From Gammaproteobacteria bacterium (GTDB lineage: Bacteria; Pseudomonadota; Gammaproteobacteria; Pseudomonadales; Azotimanducaceae), in the NCBI GenBank assembly GCA_020832085.1, contig JAFIFJ010000134.1:1-64000 (forward strand): 64,000 nucleotides of DNA. Reading direction: 5' to 3'. The position numbers and the translations under genes are program-made. Within the stretch, counting starts at the first letter, position 1; every line of letters starts with the position of its first letter. Positions 53,183-62,479 of the stretch are shown one piece after another. The notes below the pieces were generated by a model, which was not told the origin of the DNA, ran no database searches, and saw only the letters and a list, made by a program, of their open reading frames with translations.

Positions 53183-54010
53183 GTGGCGACGAGCAATCAG
53201 GAGCAGATCGACTACTGGAACGGCGAGGCGGGCACGACCTGGGTCGAGGCCCAGGAACGCCTCGATGGCCTGCTTGCGCCTATTTCTGCCGAGCTGATCG
53301 AGCGCGCCGCCGTCACCGACGCCGATCGCGTACTCGACATCGGCTGCGGCTGCGGGCAGACCAGCATCGAGCTGGCGCGCCGGGGTGCCACGGTCTGGGG
53401 CATCGATATCTCCGGCCCCATGCTGGCCCGTGCGCGCCAGCGCGCGGCAAACGCAGAGCGGGTCCGGTTCTCGCTGCTCGATGCCGCCAGCGCCGACTTC
53501 GCACCCGAGCACACGCTGCTGTTCTCCCGTTTCGGCGTCATGTTCTTTGCCGATCCCATCGCCGCCTTCAGCAACCTGCACGGCGCCCTCGTTGCCGACG
53601 GCCGACTCTGTTTCGTCTGCTGGCAGGCACCGAGGGAGAATCCATGGATGGCGGTTGCCGGCCGCGCGGTGCAGCCCTTCCTGCCGGTGCCGGAGGTCGA
53701 ACCCGATCCCAGGGCACCGGGACCCTTTGCCTTTGCCGAGCCCGACTATGTCCGCGACATCCTCACCCGGGCCGGCTTCAGCAGCATCGAACTGCAGTCC
53801 ATCCACCCGACCCTGCACGTGGCTGACACCCTCGACGAAGCGATCGAGTTCCAGGGCCGGGTGGGACCGGTGGCCAGGGCACTGGCTGAACTTCAAGGCG
53901 AAGCACGGCAGGCAGCACTGGCCGCGGCCCGGGAGGCGCTGTCTGGCCACATGACCGAGGCCGGCCTCGACCTCGCAGCGGCCTGCTGGATCGTCACGGC
54001 CAGACCCTGA
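53183..54010 (+). CDS. Class I SAM-dependent methyltransferase
   Basis: A 275-residue protein. It has an NQEQIDYWNGEAGTTWVEAQERLD start and motif I VLDIGCGCGQTSIELARRG, then FSRFGVMFFADPIAAFSNL, typical of the type 11 group. The substrate is unknown. I chose the GTG at 53183 because GGGAG lies seven bases upstream and the family-like sequence begins directly after it; the in-frame ATG at 53105 adds an unsupported N-terminus close to the divergent rarD start. Confidence 0.87.
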   Translation: MATSNQEQIDYWNGEAGTTWVEAQERLDGLLAPISAELIERAAVTDADRVLDIGCGCGQTSIELARRGATVWGIDISGPMLARARQRAANAERVRFSLLDAASADFAPEHTLLFSRFGVMFFADPIAAFSNLHGALVADGRLCFVCWQAPRENPWMAVAGRAVQPFLPVPEVEPDPRAPGPFAFAEPDYVRDILTRAGFSSIELQSIHPTLHVADTLDEAIEFQGRVGPVARALAELQGEARQAALAAAREALSGHMTEAGLDLAAACWIVTARP

Positions 54011-54023
54011 ATCCGGCTTCACA

Positions 54024-56420
54024 TCAGCGCTGCAGGCTTTCGAGAAAGCGCAGCAGCACCTCGATGCTGGCTTCAGCCTGCTCCGGTGCCACCTCGCCAC
54101 GTCCGAAGAAATCACCCCACACCGGCATGCCGGATCGCCCATGGGCTTCCCGCATGGACCGCCCGTCGATGATCGCGCGGACGTAATCGCGCGGAAACTC
54201 GCCTTCGTTGCGCTCACTGAGATAGCGCAGGTCCTTGAGGACCACGGGAAGGGCAGGTGACATCGGGCCATCGCCTTCACCATAGAGGCCATGACAGGCC
54301 GCGCAGTGATGGCCATAGAGCGTGCTGCCGGCAATCCATGCAGCATCCGGCTCGCGCTGCGCAGCAGCCTGTTTCACCACCGGTGCCGCCGCGGCGACCA
54401 GCGCCGCGACGCTGTAAAGGCGCATGGGGGTGATCAGCTCCGGCCAACGCAGCACCTCCACGGGCGTCAGGCTGGCATCGTCGACGATGACGATGGCGGA
54501 CTCGGCGTCCTGGGTGTTCCACACCAGCAGCCAGACTTCGCTGCCGTCTGCCGAGTAGGTGGGCTGCAGTACCCGCTGGGGTCCGTCCTCGATGTCGGCC
54601 CAACCGGCAATGGGCAGGCTGCGATAGCCCTCGCCGAGCGCGTCGCGCCGGTACACCGCCACTTCCCGGCTGGCATGGCCGACATCGGCCAACGGGCTGT
54701 CGACCCACAGATGGGGTGATTTCCCATGGGTCGCGAGGAACAGCGACCCAGGGGCCGGACCTTCGATCTCCTCGATGACCGTCCACGGCGACGCGCCTGC
54801 AGGATCGACCCCCACCACGGCCAGGACATCGCTCACCAGGGAACCCGTCACCCACACCGGACCATGGTTGCCGTGCTCATAGACCACGCCGCTGCCGCCA
54901 CCGGCAAAGGGCAGGGGTTGCTCTGCCACCACATGGCGCTGCTCGAGATCGAGCACCACCAGCACTCGGGTATCGGTGGGAAGCAGCAGGTAGCGGCCAT
55001 CCGACGTCAGGCTGCCGGCCCGCAGGGTCGGTTCCGCTGCAAGCGTCGCCACGCTCATCGGCGGCGATTGCCCCAGCAGGCGGATCGCGCCCGTCCCACG
55101 CAACAGCGCCGCGAATTCGGGATGCCGAGGCGAAGCGACAATGTCGCCGACGCTGGTCTCCATTGCCTCAGGGTCATCGGCTGTGTCCGCAGGCTGGCTG
55201 TCCAGCCGCTGCAGCGGTTCCAGGGTGTCGCCGTCGAGGAGCACGAACTGGGGTGGCCAGTCGGCAGCGGCCAGCAGGACCGGCTGATCCGGGTACCGCG
55301 CCGCACCCAGGGAGCGGGCTTCCAGTCCCACCCGGACCGAGGCCACCCGCTGCGGCACAGCGGCGTAGAGATCGATGAGCGTCACCATGCCGTTGCGGCT
55401 CACCACCTGCAGGTAGCGACCCGAGGCGGAAGCGGAGATCCGGTGCGGCGGCCCCTCCACGGCAATCTGCACGATGGGCTCACGGGATGCGCCATCGATG
55501 ATCAGCACCGCTCCCGGATCGTGAAGGGCGACGACGAACATGTCGTTCAGGGCATGCTCGTGGGCCGGCTCGCCCGGGCGATCCGCAAGCGGTCGATGCA
55601 GCTGCCAGCTGTCGCGTATGGCGGCCATGTCGAAGGTCGCCGGGGGCGGCAGCGGGTGCTGCAGGAACAGCGCCAGATCATGAACGTCCTCGGGCGTGAG
55701 GCCCTCGGCGTCGAGCCAGGTCGGCATGCCCCGCGCGGTGCCGAAACCGATCACCTGCCGCAGATACTCCGTCCCCAGCTCGCGCATCCACTGCGGATGC
55801 AGGGGATTACCGGCGGTCCCGGTCCGAAAGACCCCGTGGCACCCGGTGCAGAACTGTTCGTAGTGCCGTTGAGCCGTGGCGTAGGCCGCCGGCGACATGG
55901 GCGGCGGCTGCCACCGTCCCGCTGGCCGCTGCAGACCGACGAGGGGCCCCGCTGCGGATTCCTCGGCGGCTGCGCGGTCATGGAAGCCGGCCACCAGATC
56001 CAAGCGCGCCGAACCCACATCTTCCATGCGCACCGGGTCCCCGCCGGGACCGAAGGCGTTGCGGATGTGGGTCAGCACCGCCGCTAAGGATTCATTTCCC
56101 AAGAAGCCGTGATCGGGCATGGCCGGGCCCACCATCTGACGATGGCTGCCACCAATGACCCGGCGGATGATCTGGCCGCTGTCGGCCCAGGCCTCCTGAT
56201 CGAATTGCAGCCCCGGATAGCGCTCGTCGATGCCGCGTCCGTCCGCGCCATGACAGCCCGCGCAGTGGCGCTCGTAAAGCGCAGCACCTTCGGTGGCACT
56301 GCCCGCCGCTGCGGACGCCACCGCCGGATGTGTCCCGGTCCCGTCACAGCCGCTGAGCAGGGCAGCGAACAGCAACCCCGGCATCAGTACTGCGCGCACT
56401 CGTTGCTTCATCACCACCAC
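54024..56420 (-). CDS. Multi-domain c-type cytochrome with d1-like beta-propeller
   Basis: About 798 residues, exported as a probable lipoprotein (lipobox LLSGC, Cys25). Three c-heme sites are visible: CAGCH 53-57, CTGCH 191-195 and CAACH 706-710. Between the second and third is a beta-propeller whose segment FLATHGKSPHLWVD and the preceding NHGPVWVTGSLVSDVLAVVG resemble the d1-heme domain of NirS/NirN. The order is cytochrome c, cytochrome c, d1-like propeller, cytochrome c. Its role is probably periplasmic electron transfer or a NirS/NirN-like redox step; whether d1 heme is bound is not shown, and no d1-synthesis genes are in the window. GTG 56420 has GGAG seven bases before it; ATG 56411 is also possible. 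Confidence 0.85.
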   Translation of the reverse strand: MVVMKQRVRAVLMPGLLFAALLSGCDGTGTHPAVASAAAGSATEGAALYERHCAGCHGADGRGIDERYPGLQFDQEAWADSGQIIRRVIGGSHRQMVGPAMPDHGFLGNESLAAVLTHIRNAFGPGGDPVRMEDVGSARLDLVAGFHDRAAAEESAAGPLVGLQRPAGRWQPPPMSPAAYATAQRHYEQFCTGCHGVFRTGTAGNPLHPQWMRELGTEYLRQVIGFGTARGMPTWLDAEGLTPEDVHDLALFLQHPLPPPATFDMAAIRDSWQLHRPLADRPGEPAHEHALNDMFVVALHDPGAVLIIDGASREPIVQIAVEGPPHRISASASGRYLQVVSRNGMVTLIDLYAAVPQRVASVRVGLEARSLGAARYPDQPVLLAAADWPPQFVLLDGDTLEPLQRLDSQPADTADDPEAMETSVGDIVASPRHPEFAALLRGTGAIRLLGQSPPMSVATLAAEPTLRAGSLTSDGRYLLLPTDTRVLVVLDLEQRHVVAEQPLPFAGGGSGVVYEHGNHGPVWVTGSLVSDVLAVVGVDPAGASPWTVIEEIEGPAPGSLFLATHGKSPHLWVDSPLADVGHASREVAVYRRDALGEGYRSLPIAGWADIEDGPQRVLQPTYSADGSEVWLLVWNTQDAESAIVIVDDASLTPVEVLRWPELITPMRLYSVAALVAAAAPVVKQAAAQREPDAAWIAGSTLYGHHCAACHGLYGEGDGPMSPALPVVLKDLRYLSERNEGEFPRDYVRAIIDGRSMREAHGRSGMPVWGDFFGRGEVAPEQAEASIEVLLRFLESLQR

Positions 56421-56502
56421 ACCCGTTCTCCGCTCAATCGGCCAGCATAGCGCCCCCGGAGGTCATCTGCCTCGCGGACGGCAATTGGGAATCAGCGCCG
56501 CC

Positions 56503-57135
56503 TCAACTCGAGGTCAGCAGGCCGCGAATCATGGGTAGGTGCCCGCGACCGACGAACAGCTTACCGGCAACCAGATAGGTGGGCACCGTGAACACGCCGC
56601 GCTCGACGAGGACTTCCTGCAGCTGCGCGAGTTCAGACCGGCCTTCACCCATGGCAAAAGTTTCGAAACCACCTGCATCCACGCCTTCCGCTGCCAGCAC
56701 CGCCTGCAGTTCGGCCGGCTGCTGCAGATCCAGCGAGCCATCCCAGTGTCCCGCGAACACGGCTTCCACATAGCGCTGCGCCGCATCCGGCCCTGCCCGC
56801 CGCGCCCACAACAGGCCCAGGGACGGCAGCGTCACGTTCGGGCGCCGATAGATGTCGCGAATAATGACGAGGCCATACAACTCAGCGTAACGCTGGATGT
56901 CACGGGCGGCATACTCGGCACGAAAGCGCCGGTGGCGCGTCCCACGACTGTCGTCTGCGGAGCGTTCGGCCGGTCGTTCAATGGGCGCCGTCATGCGCGG
57001 CAGCCAGTTCACAGTCAAGCCGAGTTCATGGGCCAATGCCGTGGTGGGCGGCACGGCCAGGAAGGCGTTTGGATTCCCGAAGTCGACGCACACCGACAGG
57101 GGCTCGGCGTCCATGGCTGCCAACCACTCCGTCAT
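56503..57135 (-). CDS. DsbA-family/HCCA-isomerase-like protein (copy 2)
   Basis: A 210-residue thioredoxin-fold protein of the DsbA family group that includes 2-hydroxychromene-2-carboxylate isomerases. It opens with VCVDFGNPNAFLAVPPTTALA. The usual Ser of the S-P-x-A-x-L-A motif is Asn here, and no C-x-x-C is present, so disulfide chemistry is excluded and glutathione-dependent isomerase activity is uncertain. The end, VFTVPTYLVAGKLFVGRGHLPMI, keeps the cis-Pro segment. Its ATG overlaps the stop of its paralogue by 4 bp. Confidence 0.85.
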   Translation of the reverse strand: MTEWLAAMDAEPLSVCVDFGNPNAFLAVPPTTALAHELGLTVNWLPRMTAPIERPAERSADDSRGTRHRRFRAEYAARDIQRYAELYGLVIIRDIYRRPNVTLPSLGLLWARRAGPDAAQRYVEAVFAGHWDGSLDLQQPAELQAVLAAEGVDAGGFETFAMGEGRSELAQLQEVLVERGVFTVPTYLVAGKLFVGRGHLPMIRGLLTSS

Positions 57136-57842
57136 GGTGCATCCGCCTCACAGGGAAAGGCGACGTCGGGCGCCGGCCCCTCGCCACCGGTGAGCAGCCA
57201 GAACACCCGAGGCAGGTGTTCACGGCCGAAGAACCAGTCACCGGCCTCGAGGCAGGACGGCAGGACGTAGGCCGGCACGCCGAAGATGCCGGCGTCGAAG
57301 ATGGCCGCCTGCATCCGGTCGTGGTGTTCCCGCCCTTCTGCCTCGGAATAGGCCCGAAAGCCTTCCACATCGGCCCCCGCGGCGATCAGCTCCCGTTCAA
57401 TTACACCCACCGCTTCGATATCCAGTTCGCGGCGCCAGAACTGCGGGTAGACCCGCTCCAGATACGCCTCGAGCACGCCATCCCCCTGCTGCTTCGCCCA
57501 CAGCAGACCGATGTGGGCCAGGGAGGAATCCCAGATCTTGGTGGTGCCGCGCAGGGTATGCCCGCCCAGTGCCGCATAGCGGCGGGCATCCCGATAGGCA
57601 TAGCGGACGGCATCCCATTGGCTCGCCGAGCGATTGCTCGCAATCACCTTGCCGCCGGCACCGGTCCGCGCGCTGCCCAGATAGCTCGGGATGTCCAGAG
57701 TCAGCGGCCGCCAGTCGATGTCGATACCATGGCGGGCCGCCAGCGCCCGGGTCGGGTCCCGGGCGACGAAGGCATAGGGCGACTTGATGTCGATGTAGAC
57801 GATCAGCGGTCGATGGGAAGTCCAGGGGTCGAATGCCATCAT
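57132..57842 (-). CDS. DsbA-family/HCCA-isomerase-like protein (copy 1)
   Basis: A 236-residue paralogue of the next gene. It has the canonical-type DIKSPYAFVARDPTRALA start with Ser, a central helical insertion with SSLAHIGLLWAKQQGDG, and a C-terminal FGVPAYVLPSCLEAGDWFFGREHLPRV with the cis-Pro motif. Family members include glutathione S-transferase kappa and HCCA isomerases from naphthalene breakdown; the actual substrate is unknown. Two adjacent ATGs (57842 and 57839) are possible. It overlaps the second paralogue by 4 bp, so both should be made together. Confidence 0.86.
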   Translation of the reverse strand: MMAFDPWTSHRPLIVYIDIKSPYAFVARDPTRALAARHGIDIDWRPLTLDIPSYLGSARTGAGGKVIASNRSASQWDAVRYAYRDARRYAALGGHTLRGTTKIWDSSLAHIGLLWAKQQGDGVLEAYLERVYPQFWRRELDIEAVGVIERELIAAGADVEGFRAYSEAEGREHHDRMQAAIFDAGIFGVPAYVLPSCLEAGDWFFGREHLPRVFWLLTGGEGPAPDVAFPCEADAP

Positions 57843-57982
57843 CGCTCTGTGCGCCCACGCGCCTCGATCACAGGATCTGCATGGTAGCGCGCCGCGCCCC
57901 TCCATAGGCCGGTCGGCGCAGCAATGATAGGGTTGCGCCGAAGCCGGTCCGGGGACCGGCGACAGCACGGGACGAGGCCCAC

Positions 57983-58915
57983 ATGACCGATACCCAAGAC
58001 CCTGGCCGCTGGGATCTCGCAGCCATCGTTTCCGGGCTCGCCGAGGCCCGGGAGGACTGGCGCCGTCGCCGCAGCCGCGAGCAGGATCGCGGCGATCGGG
58101 AATTCCCCTCGGTGGATCGGGTCGGCGAAGCGGTGCGCCTGTTGCGCGGCGCCCTGTTCCCGCTGCGGCTGGGGCCGTCCGATCTGCAGCGGGATGGGGA
58201 GGACTTCTACGTCGGCCACGCCCTCGACCGGGCCCTGAATGCCTTGACCGAGGAGGCCCGACTGGAGCTTTCCAACCGTCGCCTGGGCCACAGCGAACGA
58301 TCGCCCGAAGAGGCTCGGACACAGGCCCGGGAACGCATCACCGCCTTTGCCCACACCCTGCCGCAGCTGCGGCGCTTGCTCGACGAGGACGTGGAGGCCG
58401 CCTATGCCGGGGATCCTGCCGCGCGCAGCATGGACGAGGTGCTGCTGTGTTATCCCGGCATCCTCGCCCTCATTCACCACCGTCTCGCCCATCAGCTCTA
58501 CCGGCTCGACCTGCCCCTGCTGGCCCGCATCATCGCCGAGCTTGCGCACTCTGAAACCGGCATCGACATCCATCCCGGCGCCACCATCGGCCACCATTTC
58601 TTCATCGACCACGGCACCGGTGTCGTCATCGGCGAAACCGCCGAGATCGGCGACAACGTCCGTCTCTATCAGGCCGTGACCCTGGGCGCGAAGCGCTTCG
58701 AAGTGGAGGCGGACGGAGCCCTGGCCAAGGGCCAGCCCCGGCATCCCATCGTCGAGGACAACGTGGTGATCTATGCCGGCGCCACCGTCCTCGGCCGGGT
58801 CACCATCGGCCGGGATTCCACCATCGGCGGCAACGTCTGGCTGACCCGCAGCGTCCCTCCCGGCAGCCAGATCACCCAAGCCCGCTCGGAGCAGCAAGAC
58901 GCCGCCGCCAGCTGA
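57983..58915 (+). CDS. cysE: Serine O-acetyltransferase (EpsC/CysE type)
   Basis: A 310-residue acetyltransferase that makes O-acetylserine for cysteine synthesis. The left-handed beta-helix signature is clear: GIDIHPGATIGHHFFIDHGTGVVIGETAEIGDN, with catalytic His residues in HHFFIDHGTG, and VIYAGATVLGRVTIG. A long helical N-terminal domain (about 1-170) precedes it, as in the EpsC-type proteins rather than the short form. No cysteine synthase gene is adjacent. The stop is followed by REP-like repeats. Confidence 0.92.
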   Translation: MTDTQDPGRWDLAAIVSGLAEAREDWRRRRSREQDRGDREFPSVDRVGEAVRLLRGALFPLRLGPSDLQRDGEDFYVGHALDRALNALTEEARLELSNRRLGHSERSPEEARTQARERITAFAHTLPQLRRLLDEDVEAAYAGDPAARSMDEVLLCYPGILALIHHRLAHQLYRLDLPLLARIIAELAHSETGIDIHPGATIGHHFFIDHGTGVVIGETAEIGDNVRLYQAVTLGAKRFEVEADGALAKGQPRHPIVEDNVVIYAGATVLGRVTIGRDSTIGGNVWLTRSVPPGSQITQARSEQQDAAAS

Positions 58916-58956
58916 GACTCTGCTATGGGCGCATATCGACGGAATCGAAAAGCGTC

Positions 58957-59056
58957 GCACGCAGCCGCCTGCAAGCTCGCAGCCTGCAGGAAGCCTTGGC
59001 GGCGCGGATGGCAATCGCTCACTACGCTTCGCTTCGTGAGCTTCCCACAAAGGCAG
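58957..59056. repeat. About 100-bp REP-like repeat, copy 1
   Basis: GCACGCAGCCGCCTGCAAGC through GCTTCCCACAAAGGCAG. It shares CTCGCAGCCTGCAG, GGCAATCGCTCACTACGCTT and CGTGAGCTTCCCACAA with the copy at 59112-59210 in the same orientation. Confidence 0.75.
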
Positions 59057-59111
59057 CTCTTATCGGAGACTCTGCTGTGGGAGCGGACGCAGCGCAGCGT
59101 AGTCCGCGATG

Positions 59112-59210
59112 GCGGCGCAGCCGCCCGCACGCTCGCAGCCTGCAGCAAGTCTTCTCAGGCCGGACGGCAATCGCTCACTACGCTTCGCTGCGTGAGCTTC
59201 CCACAACAGC
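59112..59210. repeat. About 100-bp REP-like repeat, copy 2
   Basis: Direct repeat of 58957-59056. A TGTGGGAG unit in the opposite orientation lies between them at about 59077, giving a REP-pair (BIME-like) arrangement. Confidence 0.75.
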
Positions 59211-59226
59211 AGCGTCGATAGACGTG

Positions 59227-60462
59227 TTACAGGAGATCTCCGCCGCATGCGCCGGCGGTGCTGCCGGTGGCCTTGAACGTCTTGATGACGTTGCGGCCGG
59301 TGGTCCAGCGGTGCACTTCGTCCGGGCCGTCCACCAGCCGCTGGGAGCGGATGTGGGTGTACCAGGCCGCCAGCGGGGTGTCCTGGGAGTAACCCAGGGC
59401 GCCGTGCAGCTGGATCGCCGTATCCACCACTTTGTGAACCATGTTGGCGAGAAAGACCTTGGCGATGCCGTTCTCCTGGCGCATGTCCATCTTGCGCTCG
59501 GCCTTGTAGGCGATGTGCAGCAGCATCAGGCGGGCGATGTAGAGCTCACTGGCGCAGTCAGCGAGCATGAACTGCACCGCCTGACGCTCGTCCAGCGGCT
59601 TGCCGAAGGTGGTCCGATTGGTGACGTGGGCCGTGGCCATGTCCAGAGCCCGCTGGGCCATGGCCACGTTGTGCATGCCATGGCGCAGCCGACCATAGGC
59701 CAAACGATGCTGACCCATGTTGAAGCCCTGCCCCTCGCCGCCGAGCAGGTTCTCTGCCGGGATTTCGAGGTCCTTGATCTCCACCTCGGAGTGGCCGCCG
59801 CCGAGGATGTGGGACAGCGGGCCTTCCACGGCCATGGTCTTGATGTCGCGCTTGATGTTGTAGCCCGGGTTCGGCAGTTCGACGATGAAGGTGGAAAACT
59901 GCTGATGCCGCGGCGCATCCGGGTTGGTCTTCGCCATCACCACGGCGATGTCGGCGACGCTGGCCGCCGATGAGAACCATTTCTCCCCGTTCAGGACGTA
60001 CTTGTCGTTGTCGACCTTCTCGGCCCGGGTCTGCATGCCGGTGGCATCCGCTCCCGCCGCTTTCTCGGTCATGGAGTAGCAGATCCGCTTCTCGCCATTG
60101 AGCAGCGGCTTCAGATACTTCTCCTTCTGGAAGTCGGTGCCGTGCTCGAGCAGGGTCAGCATGGTGGCGTCGTCCGGCCCCTGGGTGTTCATGGACAAGG
60201 CACCGAGGTAGCTCTCACCGAGCTCCATCTGCACCAGGGCATTGGCCAGCGGGCCCAAGCCCATGCCGCCGTGCTCCTTGGGAATGAAGGGACACCAGAG
60301 TCCCTGAGACCGGGCCTTCTTGCGCAGTTCACCGAGCAGCGTCTTGTAGTCTTCGCCCGCGAGCAGCCGCTTCTCAGCGGGGATGCACTCGTCGTGCACC
60401 CACTGCCGCACCGTCTTCCGGATCGCCTTGGCCTCAGCCGGAATTTCGAAATCGATCGCCAT
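59227..60462 (-). CDS. Acyl-CoA dehydrogenase
   Basis: A 411-residue flavoprotein that introduces a double bond into an acyl-CoA. Family blocks are GLWCPFIPKEHGGMGLG near the N-terminus, YSMTEKAAGADATGMQTRA and NGEKWFSSAASVADIAVVM in the middle domain, and the C-terminal QLHGALGYSQDTPLAAWYTHIRSQR followed by VDGPDEVHRW, which is the ACAD11-like form of the active-site region. ATG 60462 follows GGAGAGGGAAGG; an ATG at 60537 is less likely. Together with the acyl-CoA synthetase and hydratase it could serve beta-oxidation of an unusual acid. Confidence 0.93.
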   Translation of the reverse strand: MAIDFEIPAEAKAIRKTVRQWVHDECIPAEKRLLAGEDYKTLLGELRKKARSQGLWCPFIPKEHGGMGLGPLANALVQMELGESYLGALSMNTQGPDDATMLTLLEHGTDFQKEKYLKPLLNGEKRICYSMTEKAAGADATGMQTRAEKVDNDKYVLNGEKWFSSAASVADIAVVMAKTNPDAPRHQQFSTFIVELPNPGYNIKRDIKTMAVEGPLSHILGGGHSEVEIKDLEIPAENLLGGEGQGFNMGQHRLAYGRLRHGMHNVAMAQRALDMATAHVTNRTTFGKPLDERQAVQFMLADCASELYIARLMLLHIAYKAERKMDMRQENGIAKVFLANMVHKVVDTAIQLHGALGYSQDTPLAAWYTHIRSQRLVDGPDEVHRWTTGRNVIKTFKATGSTAGACGGDLL

Positions 60463-60558
60463 GATCCCTTCCCTCTCCTGATGAACGTGACCGCCGATAG
60501 TGAGGGATTCCCGCTCCGACGCCAACTGCGCTGCCACTTCCCACGCACCCCGGCGCCG

Positions 60559-62337
60559 TCAGTCCTCCACCCCCTCGATGACCAGCTGCAGCCGCCGCCG
60601 ACCGTTCCACCAGTTGACCTCGGGGCGAAACAGCAGCCGCACCGTCACGTCGAGATCCACCGGACAATCGCTGCCGGCGTTGAACCAAACCGCCTCCAGA
60701 TTCGGCTGCAGTTCCAGTCGCCAGTGACGGCCGTCCTGGCCCATGGCTCTGGCTTCCGTCACCAGCAGCTCGGCGCTGAACAGCGGCGGCTCGAACTCGC
60801 GACCGAAAGGCTCCAGCGCGGCCAGGCCGTCCACCAGATCGAGATCGATCTGCGCCGGGTCCAGTTCGCCGTCCACGAAGCACTTCGGACCCAGCGCCTG
60901 GACGCTGAGCTGCGCTTTCACCGCCCCATCGAAGAGGGCCGAGAAACGGTCGAAATCGGCCGCCCCCAGGGTCAGCCCTGCCGCACCGGCGTGACCGCCG
61001 AAACGATGCAGCATGCGGGGGGCCTGGGCATCGATGGTGCGCAGGGCCGCAGCGACGTCGAAACCCGGTACGCTGCGGCAGGAACCCGTGAGCATGCCGT
61101 CGCCATGAATGACCGGGGAGAAGCACGCCACCGGCCGGCCGAAGGCCTCCGCCAGCCGGCTGGCCACGATGCCGTGCACGCCCGGATGGCCATCGGCGAA
61201 GGACAGCGCCAACCCGGAGCGTCCAGCGTCGACCAGCGCCCTTGCTCTGCCCATGGCCTCCCCCTGCATGCGCTGCTCGACGCCCTTGCGGGCTTCGTTC
61301 ATGCGCGTCAGCAAGGCCCCCCGGTCACAGGCCTCCTGCCAGGAATCCGCCAGCAGGAACTGCACCGCCTCCATGGCATCGCCGAGCCTCCCGGTGGCGT
61401 TGATGCGCGGCCCCAGCCCGAAAGCCAGATCCGCAGCCAGCAGCGGGGCGGCACGCTCGCGACGCATGGCAAGGAAGGCCTGCCAGCAGGGGCGCGCACC
61501 CGCCTCGATCAGCTTCAGCCCGGCTTTGAGCACGCGCCGGTTATTGACGCTGCGGGAGAGGCTGACGCAATCCGCCACCGTCCCCAGCGCCACGTAGTCC
61601 AGCAGCCGCCCCAGCCCGGGGGCATCGGCGCCCAGTGCCCCCGCTTCGATCAGTGCATTGCGGGTGTGGCACATGAGCAGCCAGGCCACCATCACGCCGG
61701 CTATGCAGGCGTCGGGATAGACACTGCCCGCATCCAGGGGACTGACGCAGGCCCATGCCGCCTCGGGAACGCCGTCACCCGGCAGCCCATGATGGTCCGT
61801 GACGATGACGTCGATGCCTGCGGCCGCCAGCCTGGCGATCCGCGGACCGTCCGAGGAGCCCATATCCGCCGTGATGATGAGGCCCGGCCGTGGTTCAGCG
61901 GCGAGCATGCGTTCGCAAAGGGAATCCGACAGACCATAGCCCTCCATGAGCCGCAGCCCGATGTAGTGCTGCAGACGTGCAGCCGGATGCCCGAAATGCT
62001 CCACCAGGGCGCGATAGAGCAAGGCGTGGGCCGTGACGCCGTCCACGTCATGATCGGTGGCCAGACCAATCACCTCGCCGTCACGCAGCGCACGAACGAT
62101 GCGCGCGGCGGCGCGGTCGATGTGCGGAAGCCCGTCGGGATGATCGAGGTCAGCCAGCCGATGTCCGAGCAGGACATCGGGCTCGGCGCCCGCGGCAGCC
62201 GCCCGTCGCGCCAGCACCCGGGCCGCAACGGGGTGCAGCCCCAGGCCTGCCGCGGCCCGCTCGACCGCCTCAGGCGCAGTGCGATAGATGATCGTTGGAC
62301 GCAAGTCGGAATCCGAAGCTGCAAACTGGGCCATCAT
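60559..62337 (-). CDS. recJ: Single-stranded-DNA-specific exonuclease RecJ
   Basis: A 592-residue 5'-3' exonuclease of the DHH phosphoesterase family. Motif I is ATDHDVDGVTAHALLYRAL, a variant of the D-x-D-x-D-G form, motif III is IVTDHHGLPGDG, and GLGPRINATGRLGDA and FGGHAGAAGLTL mark the DHHA1 part. The C-terminal OB-like domain extends to the end. Function: end resection in recombination and mismatch or base-excision repair. MMAQF offers two adjacent ATGs at 62337 and 62334. It is divergent from the transglycosylase gene. Confidence 0.92.
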   Translation of the reverse strand: MMAQFAASDSDLRPTIIYRTAPEAVERAAAGLGLHPVAARVLARRAAAAGAEPDVLLGHRLADLDHPDGLPHIDRAAARIVRALRDGEVIGLATDHDVDGVTAHALLYRALVEHFGHPAARLQHYIGLRLMEGYGLSDSLCERMLAAEPRPGLIITADMGSSDGPRIARLAAAGIDVIVTDHHGLPGDGVPEAAWACVSPLDAGSVYPDACIAGVMVAWLLMCHTRNALIEAGALGADAPGLGRLLDYVALGTVADCVSLSRSVNNRRVLKAGLKLIEAGARPCWQAFLAMRRERAAPLLAADLAFGLGPRINATGRLGDAMEAVQFLLADSWQEACDRGALLTRMNEARKGVEQRMQGEAMGRARALVDAGRSGLALSFADGHPGVHGIVASRLAEAFGRPVACFSPVIHGDGMLTGSCRSVPGFDVAAALRTIDAQAPRMLHRFGGHAGAAGLTLGAADFDRFSALFDGAVKAQLSVQALGPKCFVDGELDPAQIDLDLVDGLAALEPFGREFEPPLFSAELLVTEARAMGQDGRHWRLELQPNLEAVWFNAGSDCPVDLDVTVRLLFRPEVNWWNGRRRLQLVIEGVED

Positions 62338-62479
62338 GATCGCAGATCGCGCCGGCAACGGGGCCTGACAACAACCGCAAATCATGCAGGAATCTGCATG
62401 CGCTCATGGCCCCTAGGCAGTGTCATCGTGTATACATCGCAGCATGATCGCCCCAACCGCCCATGACGAGTCCACTTCC

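Larger units (their letters stand above)
58916..59226. other. Convergent intergenic region filled with REP-like repeats
   Basis: About 310 bp between the converging serine acetyltransferase and acyl-CoA dehydrogenase genes, composed mostly of two direct repeats (listed separately) and, near 59075-59095, an inverted TGTGGGAGCGG unit. No gene is supported here. Confidence 0.6.
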
